A DNA stretch of 64,000 nt from Symsagittifera roscoffensis (Eukaryota > Xenacoelomorpha > Acoela > Convolutidae). Location of the stretch: positions 5,905,624-5,969,623 of the forward strand of contig NC_087071.1 in NCBI RefSeq assembly GCF_963678635.1. The letters are read 5' to 3'. The notes under the pieces are model-generated. The model was not told the DNA's origin, searched no databases, and was given only the letters and a program-made list of their open reading frames with translations. Position 1 is the first letter of the stretch; each line of letters starts with the position of its first letter. Both the position numbers and the translations under genes were made by a program. Shown here piece by piece: positions 1-12,083 of this stretch.

Positions 1-75
1 TAAGATAGCGTGACGAGCAGACGGTGTACCCTATCCGAAATTACTCTATGAGTTAACCAACTCGGTCATAACTCA
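1..75 (+). repeat. 3' end of a 5' LTR (plus-strand element)
   Basis: The stretch from GCGTGACGAGCAG to ATAACTCA recurs at 6305-6373 and, on the minus strand, at 36356-36292. In the minus-strand copy this sequence is followed by a TGG primer-binding site, which marks it as an LTR end. The rest of this LTR lies outside the window. Here the bases after the LTR end do not form a good TGG site, so the copy is decayed. Confidence 0.75.
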
Positions 76-977
76 AATGCGATTCTCATCACTAACCTCT
101 CAAAAAGTCAGTATAAAAGATTATACTCGACGATCAAGGGTTATCTTGTTAAAAAAACTATGAGGATTTAAGATCATTTTTAAGGACTATAATTGACAAA
201 TTTACATTTTTTAGATTGAGACTTTTAAAAACAATATAACCGATCATGATCAATGGGCCCCATGTGCAGGATTGCCAGCAAACTTATATTAAATCTTAGC
301 CGACAGCTAAACAACTTGGCCAGTGTTCTGGTTTTTCAAATTTACAATATAGTCAAATTTCTGACCCGAACTTTTCAGCGAATTATTAACGATGCAGTTT
401 GTTTTTTAACCTGAAGCCGGCTGTTTTGCTTTAGTTTCTTTAGTTGATTCATAAATATTATTCACAGAAGATGGAAAATCTCAAAAATTTATCGGAAAAA
501 CTGTGACAAAACATGGAAAAAAATGAAAACAGTCAAATGATTAAATCCATGCAATATGTAATTGCAACATAAGACTAAGGATCAATGCAGAAAATATTTT
601 GAATAAACATGTTTGATTCTTTCTCGTTTATGTTTCGACACCATGCGAAAGTAGTATCAGTAAATTTTTTCACAAATCAGTAAAAGACTAGTTCAGACAT
701 TATGGCCAGTTTGCGATCAAAAACTGAATGAAAAACATAGCTTTTCCATCCAAGCCTACAAATCTTTTCAAATTTTTGTAATTCCATCCTGTACCTTTGC
801 ACGTCTGTTTTCGGGCTTAGCAATTTTTCTAAGTTAAGCATATTTAGTTTAGTTTTCAAAATTTGTGAATGAATCTGCATGAAAAAATGCAATCAAACAA
901 ATTTTACTTGAGATTTTAAAAGCTGATTTGGGTTCTAGTCAGCTAGAGATATCACTCAATTCCTTTTTTATTGCTTT
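76..977. other. leader of LTR element, no gene seen
   Basis: No convincing reading frame, gag motif or zinc knuckle is present between the LTR end and the first envelope-like frame. A full-length relative would carry gag-pol here, so this copy looks internally deleted. The short minus-strand frame at 677-892 has no recognisable feature. Confidence 0.5.
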
Positions 978-2493
978 GTGGTTTTTGCCAGCATGAAAAA
1001 AAATCGCACTATTGTTTATGTTGTGTGTTCTCCTCAGCACAATTGGAATAAAAAATCACATTATGAAATACACCTAGACATGAAATTAGACTATACAATA
1101 AATAGAATTTTTCAAAAAATGTCTTTAACAGAACTTGAAACGCTACATCAATTATGTGAACTTGAAAGAACACAAATTCTACAATCACTAGCACTAGCAG
1201 TACACAAAATCCATTATGCAGGATATTTATTATCAGTTAACAGGTCAAATTTTATTGACTACGAAGGAAACATACTATGGTTTTACACTTGTACAAAAAA
1301 AGTATCACTTTTATATGTTTTTGAAGACAAAAGATGCTATAAAAGAATCCCTATATTTTAAAAAAATAAAGTACATTTTGTTGAAACACTTTCCCAGAAA
1401 ATTATTTTTGGCATACAGCAGCTCCATGTGGATCACAAAACAGCAAATTGTAGTACAATTAAATCCTGAGGAAAATAAGTATTACCTTCTCACACCATAC
1501 CCTACACTTTTGCAACCAATAAAAAATTTTCACCAGAAAGCATTAGAGCTATAGCCCGCAATCCAAATATCGATTTACTATCTATCGGCATATACTCTAA
1601 ATCCGACATTTAACACCACATACGTAAACAACAATTTCAAGAATTATTCACAAAAATGGACACTATACAAAGACAATCCATAGATCAAAACCTACGCAAA
1701 CTTGCAGAAACAGCAGACTTTTCAGACATCTACGCACAAGAATACAGCGGATTTTTCAAAGATATAAAAGAATACCTTTATTTAAATGGCGAAAAATACA
1801 GACCACAGGATATATCACCAATAAATATTTTTAGTTTTGTAAATTTGAAAAACCAACTTCTTGCCTTTCTAGGATGGCCCTACTGCAACTTAGAAAGAAT
1901 GACTATATTTTACGCCACGTTTAACTTTTTCGGATTTCTTAGAAGGAATCTAAAAAACATGCGCAATACACACACAAGTAAATAGACAAGCAAGCGTAGC
2001 ATGCATACTTTTTGCAGGATTTTTTGGAATATTTTCTACATCAATAAATAAAATTCTTTTTAACGCTCAAATAAAAGAAAACAACACCAAACTATCAAAA
2101 ACACCGAACACAGACGGCGATTCACAAAACAATACGAATACAACGCCTACGGCACCACAATTACAAAACCTAAACTATAACCATCCCTTATCATTAGTAC
2201 TAAGAAGTTTTAGAAATATAGCTCTGATAGACCTCATATCTTCGAGACCTAGCTATCCACAAAGCCCAATTCAACGCATAAAAACCCAAATATCTAACAT
2301 AGAAGACACATACGAACAAATTATAGAACAACCATATACCACTAATTTTTGTTCTCAGAACAACCATCTTTTTAGCCCACGATGGGCCGCTAAGTTGGAT
2401 CACTCCATCGCTCAATTTCCTACCCAGCCAACCTTCAAAGCAACCTCCACATCATCCCATTTTTTGCTTTCCCCCACCTCAATCACCTCATAA
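978..2493 (+). pseudogene. envelope-like glycoprotein remnant of LTR element
   Basis: Several overlapping frames (978-1361, 1216-1554, 1656-1985 and an open frame without ATG at about 1978-2493) read as successive pieces of one protein broken by frameshifts. A hydrophobic signal-like stretch lies just after the ATG near 992, but in a neighbouring frame, as if one A of the A-run there was gained or lost. The middle is Cys-containing (for example CELERTQ). Hydrophobic segments follow near 1855-1930 and 1999-2040 (ACILFAGFFGIF), then a hydrophilic tail rich in N, T and S. The place in the element, before the 3' LTR, and the signal/membrane/tail order suggest an env gene of a retrovirus-like element. 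I cannot assign an envelope class. An unrelated membrane protein carried by the element is the alternative. Confidence 0.45.
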
Positions 2494-3796
2494 TAACACT
2501 TCTTCCGGCACGGATTCAGATACTAATTCAACCACCACTGTATATAATACTATTTCCCAATTTAATAATTCCAATCTTGAAAACCCCGACAAAATTGACA
2601 ACTCCGAACCCAGCCCATCTACAATTTCCCAACCTCCCTTTCAACCTCTCCACACTCCCAAATAAAAACTGAAACCATTCCACTCCCTCTTCTATTTCCA
2701 ATGTAACACCCCAATATCCACCCTTGACCAGTGAACCTTCCGACAACAACAGCTTTGTGAATACACAAATATCCCACGAGCGTGACAATTTCATCACACT
2801 TCAACAACAATTACAGCTCCCTCAAACTCTAACTTTTCACCAACTCTCACAATCTATAATATCATCAAACCCATCAACCCCAACTCCCTCGTCAACTCCA
2901 TTCTCCAGTCCAAACCGAGCCTACCGAACCTTTAAAAGAAAATTCCCCAATACTCCTTTCAATCTCACCCAGGAACATCCACAACATTTGTTAATCACTC
3001 ACTTCATACTAACACTAAAGAATTTCTCCAAATATGTTTACCCTTTTTCCCTCAATACACCTACTTTCATTCAGACCCTAATGACGAAAATCCTAATTAT
3101 GTCATTGAGCATCTATTATATCCAACACTTTCATGGACATCATTTTATCACTTCACTAATCCACTATCACTACCACTATATAACACCCCATATGATAACG
3201 AACAACGCAGCAATCAACTCTTATTTTTAAAAACAGCACTCACTCCAAAACAATTTACAGAAATGGGACATAAACAGTCACCTATCAGATTCACTGCACC
3301 CAAAGCTAACGAACATTCTATCGATCACTACGATCATAACATCAAAAGACCACACGAAGACATCTTTCTTAATGAAGACAAATTTGCTAACCCACTACTA
3401 ACAGAAAAATTCTTCATTAAAACACCATAAAATTTCAACCTCAATACTTTAGATAAAAAGTACGACCACATCATTTCAACAGCACTTCGTGATATTCAAG
3501 CTTATGATTCATATTTTAACAATTTTAACCACTTTTCACTAACCTTTCTTTTCCTCACTGCAAAAGAACGTGATTTGCACTGTTCACACGACGTCATGTT
3601 ACGAACTAAACAAACACAAACTTATACCTTCTATAAGTTCATCCAACATCATTACACTCAAAATACACCAGCACGACAAGTTCACCATAGATATCAAAAC
3701 ATTAACTCTAAATATACCTCACCATTCTTCCTTAACATCACTTATTGTATTAAAGACACTAACAGAGAATTAAGTCATGAAATATGGTTAATTTGA
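2494..3796 (+). pseudogene. second 3' ORF of LTR element, unknown protein
   Basis: Downstream of the envelope-like frame is a broken coding stretch in at least two frames. A Ser/Thr/Pro/Asn-rich part (2530-2940, including the frame at 2724-3230) gives way to a frame open from about 2945 to 3796, interrupted only by a TAA at 3428-3430. The second part is rich in aromatic residues, His and Asn (FLQICLPFFPQYTYFHSDP). Codon use is A/C-rich like the envelope-like part, and unlike the T-rich sequence that follows at 3797. I do not recognise the family. It may be an accessory gene of this element lineage. Confidence 0.4.
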
Positions 3797-4115
3797 AAAC
3801 TTCTATGAGAAAACTTTTGAAAACTCTGAATTTCATGATCTTTCTTCACTAGATATTGGCGTTTTCAGAAAATTAAAGCCTCCAAAGGATGTTTCGGAAA
3901 ATTGAAAAGTAAAACATGGTTCAAGGCATTTTTCACGTTTTTAATTTATGCATTTCACAAAAACCGGCTGATGTTATTATTGGATGCCAATCCCAAGTGG
4001 TGCAATGGCATGAATAACGCTTATTATGGACTAAACTAGCGTAAAATTTTGAAAAGCAACGTTTTACAGATGGAAAAACATTGATTTGAGGTGCTTGTAA
4101 GGGTTAATTTTCGGC
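3797..4115. other. T-rich segment splitting the 3' ORF
   Basis: Base composition changes sharply from A/C-rich to T-rich at about 3797 and back at about 4120, where a coding-like frame resumes. There is no reading frame here. It could be an insertion or a diverged spacer. No target duplication was found. Confidence 0.3.
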
Positions 4116-4481
4116 TTGAAGATTATCCTCCGCAATTATGATCCCATCACCCAGATGTATATTTTCTGTCCCTTCCCTAAAATCTTCAACATAGACGAAT
4201 CCCGCCCACTAATCGTCCCACACGAATTGTTACAGCCCGTTGAAATCCCGATCGTAGAATTCATCCATAACACCAGATATGATCTTGAACTTTATAACCT
4301 CATTCAAAATACACCTTATGAACTCTCACCTAGCACTGAAGAGCACAACATCATTAAAGCACTCGAATCGCTTTGGCCACTTCTTCAAACTAAATACTTC
4401 ATTCGTTTGATAGCTAAATTACTAACATCATCAGAAATCATCCACGACGTTTTTCCCCACGTATTCTTCACAGACGATTGA
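4116..4481 (+). pseudogene. C-terminal piece of the unknown 3' ORF
   Basis: This 121-codon frame has the same A/C-rich codon use as the frame ending at 3796 and probably continues it. It is mildly acidic and contains PFPKIFNIDESRPLIVPHE and a Leu-rich stretch near its end. No conserved domain is recognised. An independent small gene of the element cannot be ruled out. Confidence 0.35.
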
Positions 4482-5974
4482 ATTAATTGATTTACTAATA
4501 AAATCAAACAAAAACAAACCATTCTTTATATATGTTTTCTCTTTCTCTATAACCTTCACAGGCACGATCATCAATTATCTACAAAAAAAACGAAATAAGA
4601 AAAATAAAAAACTTTTTTTAGAATCATAAATTTATATTAACCATTTTCAATAACTGACGCAGTAAAAATTTACCCCAAAAACAGCAATAAATTGATCTAC
4701 AGAATCTTTCCCCATACACAGTAAATATTCGTACAATGAAAATAAATGGATAATTTCAACCCCCAAATAAAGAAGTAAAATTATTAACTTCAAAGTAGTA
4801 AAGTAATAAAAGTTGCCTATAACATTAAAGCAGTACTAACCTTTTCAAAGACGCTTCTTTGTAGTTTTAAATATTCACTCGCCCAGAATTCTATCCACAA
4901 TCGCACAGCTCGTCCACGAAGAATTGTTTAAAACCATGAATATAAGTTTTAATTTTCACTGATAACCACTCCAACCAGTTTTAACACAATTCAAACTTTA
5001 CTCCAACCCGGTTGGAAAGTGATTATATAATAATCCAAACTAACCAACGCAAGCTTACTAAGCACCACAAACCAACAGCTAACAGCATGACTAAAAAAAG
5101 AAACCCCACGGTACCCAAACTGGATTAACACCAGCTTAGAACTAGATAAATTTTTCTTTTGAAGACTACTTTCAAGTCTGAACACAAGAGAACAAAACAC
5201 AGAAAAGTCGGAAGACAAACCCAAAACAAATGATTTGGTTTTTGAAGAAAAAGACACAACCAAGACAAAAAAGGAAAAAACCAGTAATAAAAAAGGCATG
5301 AAAGGTTGAACACAAACAGGACCCTCCAAAAAAGAGAGCATGAATTTATACTCCCACTCCTGGCCTAACCCACCAGAGAGGACGTCCTGAGCATGCTCTA
5401 TAGCCGGCCTAACCCACTGTGCTACATCCACGCTTTGTGACACACACTTTTTTTAACGAGAGTTACTCAAGGGTGAGTAGCACTTAAAAATAACCGTACC
5501 AAACAATAACGCTTTTGCGATAACAACTAATACAAGATCATAACTAAAAACAAAATTAACAAAGATTTGTCTTTGTAAGAACTTGACAACCTAATCACAC
5601 TCCAACTACGGAATGGCAAAACACACTGAATTGCTGCCTACAGTCACTACACTCAACGGTTTTAAAGTACGACTTGGCATCGCAGCCGAACAATGGCCAT
5701 CTCGATGTTCAAGTATACGTACAGATCCAAGTCACCAGGCACTGCATCCAAAGTCAATCTACACGCCACTTCCGAACGAGATTGGAACATTGCTATTCTA
5801 TAATCAAACAAATCAACACTTATCACAACCGATCAGAAGTCATAATACGATCTCCCGAAACGATCTTGATAACAACTCTTCTTGCAAATCAAGAAAAAAG
5901 ATTATGCTCGCAACTTCTAAAAAGAAAGACTCCATCATCAATCCTCCACTACAATAGAATACTGAAGAACTAAA
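4482..5974. other. 3' untranslated part of LTR element
   Basis: This is A-rich sequence between the last coding-like frame and the 3' LTR. The longest frames (4991-5443 minus, 5613-5957 plus) have no recognisable features and overlap each other's shadows. I see no gene. Confidence 0.4.
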
Positions 5975-6373
5975 ACTGTCTAAACCCCGGATGAGTAGAA
6001 CCAGATCTAAACTAGAATTTATTATTGGATATGATTTTGATATTTTGTCTCTATAAAGTATTGAATACTAACCAATCATACTCCATCAAACTAACAACCC
6101 ACTTATTTGTAAGTGTTGAAACTACTTGTAGTTTCAACACGAGAACAATTTGAATTAAGCTTAGAATACAGTTGTTCTCATTCTGGATTTAACTCGCATA
6201 AACCGGTGTAAACTATATCTATTGAGACTAGGAGATTTAAAAGTTAGATTAAAATCGGTATTAGACTAAGAAGTTGCACGAATCTATCCGGCCGAAAATA
6301 AGAGGGCGTGACGAGCAGACGGTGTACCTTATCTGAAATTACTCTATGAGTATAACCAAAAGGATATAACTCA
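5975..6373 (+). repeat. 3' LTR of plus-strand element
   Basis: Long similarity to the minus-strand LTR at 36769-36292 (for example the shared blocks GATCTAAACTA, ACCAATCAT, AACAACCCACTTATTTGTAA and TATCCGGCCGAAAATAAGA). The 3' boundary ATAACTCA at 6366-6373 is shared by all three copies. The 5' boundary is uncertain because the first 70 bases of the minus-strand LTR have no clear match here. The hairpin at 6113-6140 lies inside it. Confidence 0.7.
6113..6140 (+). promoter_or_regulatory. conserved LTR hairpin with covariation
   Basis: Perfect 13-bp inverted arms (GTGTTGAAACTAC and its complement) around a TT loop. The LTR copy at 36586-36559 has the same hairpin with two positions changed on both arms (T-A to C-G, C-G to T-A). 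That suggests selection on RNA or cruciform structure. Confidence 0.6.
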
Positions 6374-7504
6374 AAAACTCGGACAGCAAACAAGACTATT
6401 TGGATTCCAAAAAAACGCCTCGAAAAATCTCTAAGGCATCTAAGCCTTGTGGCACAATTGGAGCAATGAAACGTTGCTTTCTTTTCAAATTAAAGATTTC
6501 GGTCAAAAAGGTTCAATTTTTTTCAGTGTAACTTCTTGAAGAGTTTATCAAAAACTCCGATAAAAAAACGCACACAGCCAAACTTCCAAGCACTGCTGAA
6601 ATCCATATTTTTCAAATTTTCAATCGTTTTTCTTTTTTGTAAACAACTCCCCAAAAAAACGCATCAATTTTGCTCCGTTTTTGTCCAGAAAAAAAAGTCC
6701 CACTATAGGTTTCTCTTGCATAGTTTTTTGTAAAGTTTTCGTTAGTTATTTCTTTTATTTTTAAATTTCGTACATTTTTTATGAAAGTAGATTTAATGAG
6801 ACACATAAACAAACTGACCAGCAGAAAGCGCCTTTGTTGTAACTTTTAGAGAAATTGAAGAACGGTCTAATAATTCTTTGAACTTCCCTAAAACGTATAG
6901 AACTCATTTAATAAGAAAAAAATTGCCGAAAAAATTAACATATAATGTCATCTGCCATAATATGGATTTCTGCATCTGTGTTTTTGGAAATCGTAATTTT
7001 CAAACATTTCTGTTAATTACAAAAAGTCAATAATTAGCTGAAATGTTTGGAGGATTTTTTAACATCTTATGATAAAAACTACTCCTATCTAAGAAGATTT
7101 CGAAAAAACTCTCTCTCTTATTAATTTTTTATGTTCCAACAATGACCAAGGGTTTTGCTGGTAAGTAATCTGAAAAGTAACAGTTTTTTTATTCTGTTGT
7201 TTTCTTGAGCAAGTAATTTTTTTATACTGTTGTTTTCTTGAAATTTGGGTTTTTTTTTGTTTTTTTTGTCTGCATAACGCAGTCCTGGATACATAAAAAT
7301 TGAAATGGAAATTATATGACAACCATTTTTTTCCAAACAAAAGGTATTTTTCATCACCAGACTGTTTTATTCGGTCGAAAAAGCCGCAGAAACTAGTTTA
7401 AATCTTTTTTCTTTCAATGGTTATTATTTTTCCATAGATTGATGTATAAAATTGTATGACAAGCGTTTTCGGTTTATGTAAGTCAAAAACTTTGACTCTT
7501 ATAG
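6374..7504. other. intergenic, no gene seen
   Basis: AT-rich DNA with A and T runs. Short frames at 6536-6812 and 7089-7357 overlap on both strands and are low in complexity. An upstream exon of the gene at 7505 may lie here, but I could not place one. Confidence 0.4.
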
Positions 7505-8438
7505 CGGGAATGTCCTCCAAAGTCAGACGACGATAGAAAATTCATGATGTGTATCGAAAACGAATGCCGAACAGCTGATGACTATCTATCACTGGCACCC
7601 AAAGAACCAACCTCAGACGAAGATCACGGCCGGGTATATCAGTTCATTCATTTTGAGTATCTTAATTTACCTTCAGTTTTTTTTGCTTTCCCAAAAACGG
7701 TAGAGTTGAAACGTTAGTCGCTCGATTAGTCCAATACGAGAAGGTGACATCACTAGACCTGTCATTGAATCTCTTAACTATAGATCTTCAACGAGTTTTA
7801 CAAAAATAGAGACAAAAATATAAAAAGTCTACTCATGGACTTACGATTTGCTCCTAGGATAATTTATAATGTATTTGCTCCTTAGCCCAATCCAGAGTAT
7901 GTGACTCTATTTGGGATCTAGACATGTTCGCCTTGATAGGAAGTCGAGTGGCGTACAACTTTCGTTTTAGTCCCAAAAAATAAATTGAAGTTATTTCAAA
8001 ATACTATTCAAAATTCATTTTCGAGAACTCTCAGTTTTCAAGAAAAACAAAAAAAAATGTAAAAAAACTTTAGGTGCTGCACTTATGAAAAAGCCATGAT
8101 TGGATAAATTGTTTTGGAAGTACCCTTGAATGTTCATCTTTAAAATTTTTTCACTCAATCGGTTTTTACTTAGATTTGATTTTTTTTAGACTTATGACGG
8201 CTATTACCCCTTTTGCACGAAGTGTATGCAAGAACACAACAATCACCAAAGGTGCATCGAAGAAGGATATTGTTTTTCATGTAACCTAGCTCCTAGCATA
8301 ATAATGATGATGGGTTGTATCATGATTGGAGAAATCGTTTTGAACCGTTATATTCATTATTCATTAGCTAATGCGCTGCTGACAAAAGTCATTTTCCAGA
8401 GATCTAAAAACAGAGAGAACAATTTTGCATTGAAATAA
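7505..8438 (+). CDS. Cys-rich small protein with hydrophobic tail (two exons seen)
   Basis: Exon 7505-7633 follows a TATAG acceptor and ends at the donor GTATAT. It gives 43 codons, acidic with Cys (FMMCIENECRTADDY). Exon 8190-8438 follows a T-run plus AG and joins in phase 0, giving 82 more residues. That exon has a C-x2-C...C...C-x2-C cluster (FCTKCMQEHNNHQRC, then CFSC), then a hydrophobic segment (IIMMMGCIMIG) and a basic end. AATAAA overlaps the stop at 8434-8439 and could be the polyadenylation signal. The frame at 45201-45470 shares the C-x2-CM-x4-NH-x2-C spacing and the hydrophobic tail, so both belong to one family. A metal-binding or disulphide-rich membrane-anchored protein is a guess. 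The 5' exon or exons were not found. Confidence 0.6.
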
Positions 8439-9576
8439 AAATTGAAACATATAAATTAGTCATTAAATTTGATAACAATATGTGAAAGTTTGCTTTGGAT
8501 GGAAAAAAATAATCGTTTGCAACATCAAAATCATGTTTGAAATTTGTTTGTTCATTATAAAAAAATGTTTGATGTTTACATAATCAAAATTTTAATGTCA
8601 TTTCATGTTGAATTGAAATTTTTCTTCACAGAGCGATTCAGTTTCAAAATGTTTCTTGCTTTATTAAACTTTATCGGTTTATTGCAACACAGTGTTTTTA
8701 TAAACTAATAGGAAAAAATCATGTATTGATTAATCAAGTGAGACATTCATAACACAAACTTTAACCAAACTTTTAAAAAAAAACTTTAAGGCGCGGGGAA
8801 AAGATATCATTTTTATCCTTCTTTGGTGACATATGTACTGGTTTTTAGTTATTTTGTATCCTTGAAGAGATATGTAAAAATCTTTAAAAACACTTTCCAA
8901 AAGATTGAGTTTATCATATTCAACTTTAGTTTGTCTCCTGAGTATTGCTACAGTAGGTTTTTTTGGATTTTTTAAAACTTTTCAAATGCACTTTTTATTC
9001 AGTCAAAGCACTGAATTCAACATTAAGCTTAAGAGAGGAATAAATACGTTTTTAAAAATTTATTAGATCAAGTTGATTAACTAGAAAGAATCAAAACTCA
9101 AACTACTTTCCATAAATCTTAATTAAGCTGGCATTACAATTTTCAGTATTTTTCAACTAGATTAACGTGATTCAATCAATCAGTTGATACTTAAAAATTT
9201 TAAGAAAAAAGGATTTTAGCTAGAATAATCAGTAAAAAATCAGTAGCAATAAATGTTCTGGGTGTTTTTTTAGCATCAAAACAATTTTGGTTTAACTAGA
9301 GTTTTTATCTGATTTATTATCAATCCTGAAATTTTGATGCACAAAAAAAACATCAGGAATCTTTTTTGTCTAAGTACTTTTTTCATCAATCATTTTTTTG
9401 AAAAGATTATTTTTATCGAGCCAAAAAAATTTTGATGAGGAGGTACTGTAGAATGTAACCTTAGAGTTAAATTGGTCTGTTCTTTTGGCTGTCCTCCCCA
9501 CACTGAACGCCGCCCTAGTTACTAGGTATGCAAATCTACCTCACCAAAATTTCTAGCTCAAAAATGTAAAAATGTA
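8439..9576. other. intergenic, no gene seen
   Basis: AT-rich non-coding sequence with no reading frame of note, repeat array or RNA gene that I recognise. Confidence 0.4.
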
Positions 9577-9768
9577 CATTATGAGGACAAACTGTGCACT
9601 GGATAGGCGCACAACTTTGTGTCTGTATGTTTCTGGATTCCAGAAACAAGTCATTACACGTGTTCAAATTTTGTCACAAACACATGAAAGAAAAAAGAAG
9701 AACAAAGGGAGCGTCTTTTTTGCGGAATCCGCCTACCATTAACAAAGTACACAGTTTGCCTCGTAATG
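9577..9768 (-). mobile_element. MITE with CATTACGAGG ends (copy 1)
   Basis: The ends are inverted (CATTATGAGGACAAACTGTG on the left, complement of CATTACGAGGCAAACTGTG on the right). The 190-bp interior matches in reverse the copy at 48560-48760, including the shared tracts AACAAAGGGAGCGTC and GCGGAATCCGC. The CGAGG end next to TA resembles mariner-type ends, but no transposase is present. Confidence 0.65.
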
Positions 9769-10597
9769 TTTATTTTCTCCCTGCCGCAATTTGCATTTAG
9801 AACTTGGAAAAGCTAAAAAAATTTTCTCCTTAGGATTTATAGCAACGTTATAAAAAAATACTGAAGCATAATGCTGATATCATTGCCATAGCGACGGTTT
9901 TTTTTGTTCCTGTACTCAAAGTAGTCCAAATGTTTCAGAACTATCGCTATAATTGGCGCCTCATAAATATTATTTGTTTACTCTAGAGACTGGGTTTGGA
10001 AACAGTTTCTTTTTCCATACAGTTTTTCTCCTTGAAAAACGTAAACTTTTACTTGTCAGTTTTTGTAAATATGCACGTTGGTGTTTTCTCGGTCCTGGAT
10101 TTCTCTGACACATATTTTGCTTGTGTAGGAGACTCTTTTCAGTAAGTTTTACGAACAAAAGATGCCAACACAAAGTGTCGACGAATATTTGTCCATTGGT
10201 TCTTACAGCATACCAATAAGTTACCAATGAGAAAAATTTTCGGATTGTTTTTTACTTAGTTTCTAGCGGTTTGATTAACTGTTTGATCTTTCAATGTTAA
10301 CCAACCTACCTTAAGTTTTTCTTTGAACTTATATTTTGCAGTGATAATTAAACAAGACTAGTTGTATCAAGGCGAAGCCTTGAATGTTTCGACTAACTTC
10401 CAATGTCTATGGAGCAGTGCTTGCATTAAAAACAATAATGATAATAAAAGAAGTAAAAATATTAATAAACAATTGTTGTTATTTTTTTTTTCTAAACAGT
10501 CCTTCCGCACGCACTATGAAGTACGAAATGAAATAATTCCCTCATAGTAACATAGCATGACGAAAAAAGTCGGAACGAAAAAAAAATGCAAGCATAA
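9769..10597. other. intergenic, no gene seen
   Basis: AT-rich sequence. The short frames at 9970-10227 (minus) and 10362-10547 (plus) show no domain or splice context. Confidence 0.4.
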
Positions 10598-11015
10598 CCC
10601 GCACCGGAGTTCCATGGATAATAATCGATTATATTGGAAAAATGTTGTCTGAAATCTTGTCATTAAAATCCATTATAATCCATTATTGTGGCAAATTTAG
10701 ACCACGTAATCGATTATGTGGTCAATAAAATCGATTTTTTTTCGAATAATAAAAATCCATTATAATCCATTAAAATCGATTATAATCCATTATTTTTGTC
10801 ACTGAAATCGATTATTTTTGCCAAAACAATCCATTATAATCAATTATTTTGAAATAAAAATCCATAATAATCCATTTCAATTTTAGAACTAAATTCCATT
10901 ATTTCTGCAAAATATTGCAAATTTTGCGAGAAATTTACAGAAGTTATGCCATGTCTTTTACTGAATGACAAGTCTCAACGACATCCCCTCGCCCCCTCAA
11001 GCTTACCCCCCCCCC

Positions 11016-11295
11016 TCTCAGCTATAGGGGTAGGGTAAACTGGGGGGGGGAGCTAGTGGAGGGGGGTTGGGTAAATAAATCGGAGAGGGGGTATATAAAT
11101 CGGGGTAGGGGGGGGGGTGTAAACTGGTAAACTGGGGGAAGGTAAATGGTGGGAGAGGGAGTAAGCGGGTTGGGGGGTAGTAAACTGATGGGGGTTGTAA
11201 ACTGGGGGACTTCACTGGGGGGAGGGGGGAGGGGTAAACTGAGGGGTGGGCGCGGTAAACTAGTGGGTGGGCGCGGCAAACTGGGGGGGGGGGGG
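11016..11295 (+). other. G-run-rich core (quadruplex-prone)
   Basis: This stretch has many runs of 4 to 10 G interspersed with TAAACT and TAAAT. It can form G-quadruplexes on this strand. The proline-rich minus-strand frames here are a by-product of C-runs, not genes. The core of element E at 25795-25930 is also G-rich. Confidence 0.6.
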
Positions 11296-11718
11296 TGTTG
11301 TGCTTAAAAAAACAGTGAAATGAAGTGTTAGTTAAACTGTGATGAAATAAAAAAGTAGAGACAAAAAACATATAAAATTTATTCTGAAATGTAACATTTT
11401 ATGAAACGTAATACGTAGCAACTGCACTAAACAGGAAATGAGTTATTTTTGAATAAAATTGTATATTTCATGAATAACCCACCAAAAAAATCCATTATAA
11501 TCGATTATAATCAAATAAAATAGGATTATTTTGCCTCGAAAACAAGTTTCAATTTGTTTCAAAAATAATCGATTATAATCGATTATATTCGGATTTTATT
11601 GATTAGAAAAATAGTTTCATTATAATCCATTTTTAATCGATTATAATCGATTATTATCGAAATTTATTGAGACAGACCACGAAATATCAATATAATCGAT
11701 TATTATCCTTGGAACTCC

Positions 11719-11723
11719 GGTGC
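11719..11723. other. target site duplication GGTGC (left)
   Basis: GGTGC directly precedes the 5' LTR (TGTCAAATG) and recurs directly after the 3' LTR at 20305-20309. This is the 5-bp duplication expected of a Ty3/Gypsy integrase. Confidence 0.85.
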
Positions 11724-12066
11724 TGTCAAATGTGATATCTTATTGTCGACATTTTAACCTTTAAGTTATACTCAGTTATGACCATGCTAAATTAAATACA
11801 TGCCAAAAGCGCAAGGGCTTTTGATAGATCTGGAGACCGATCATTAATCTTTATTGATACGTAAGCAATTCTGTGCAACTAATTCTTAATTCAAGCTTTT
11901 TACTTAACTCTTAGCTTAGTCTAGTTACCCCTAGTCTTTTAATCTAGTCTTAGATAAAAGCCTACAACTAAATTGTAGGGATCTTAAAACCAACCAGTCT
12001 TAATCTAGTCTTAGTTTAAGTTTAACCGATTTAACCAATCGACGGTTTTATCCTTATTTTTTAATT
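11724..12066 (+). repeat. 5' LTR of Gypsy element
   Basis: 343 bp starting TGTCAAATG. It is the same length as the 3' LTR at 19962-20304, with about a dozen differences by eye. It ends where the TGG of the primer-binding site begins. The last bases are ATT here but ACA in the 3' copy, so the canonical CA end was probably lost here. Internal repeats of TTAATCTAGTCTTAG occur. Confidence 0.85.
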
Positions 12067-12083
12067 TGGCGCAGTCAAATGAG
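12067..12083 (+). promoter_or_regulatory. primer-binding site, tRNA-Ser-like
   Basis: TGGCGCAGTC directly after the LTR matches the primer site seen in 17.6/297-type elements, where tRNA-Ser is the primer (from memory of those families). The assignment rests on the first ten bases. Confidence 0.7.

Noticed and set aside
4991-5443. 150-codon hydrophobic minus-strand ORF
   Set aside because: No homologue in the sister element, odd composition, and overlapped by another frame. Kept as untranslated 3' region of the element.
11018-11371. Proline-rich minus-strand protein
   Set aside because: It is only the complement of the G-run core. All three frames give P/L/S runs and there is no conserved feature.
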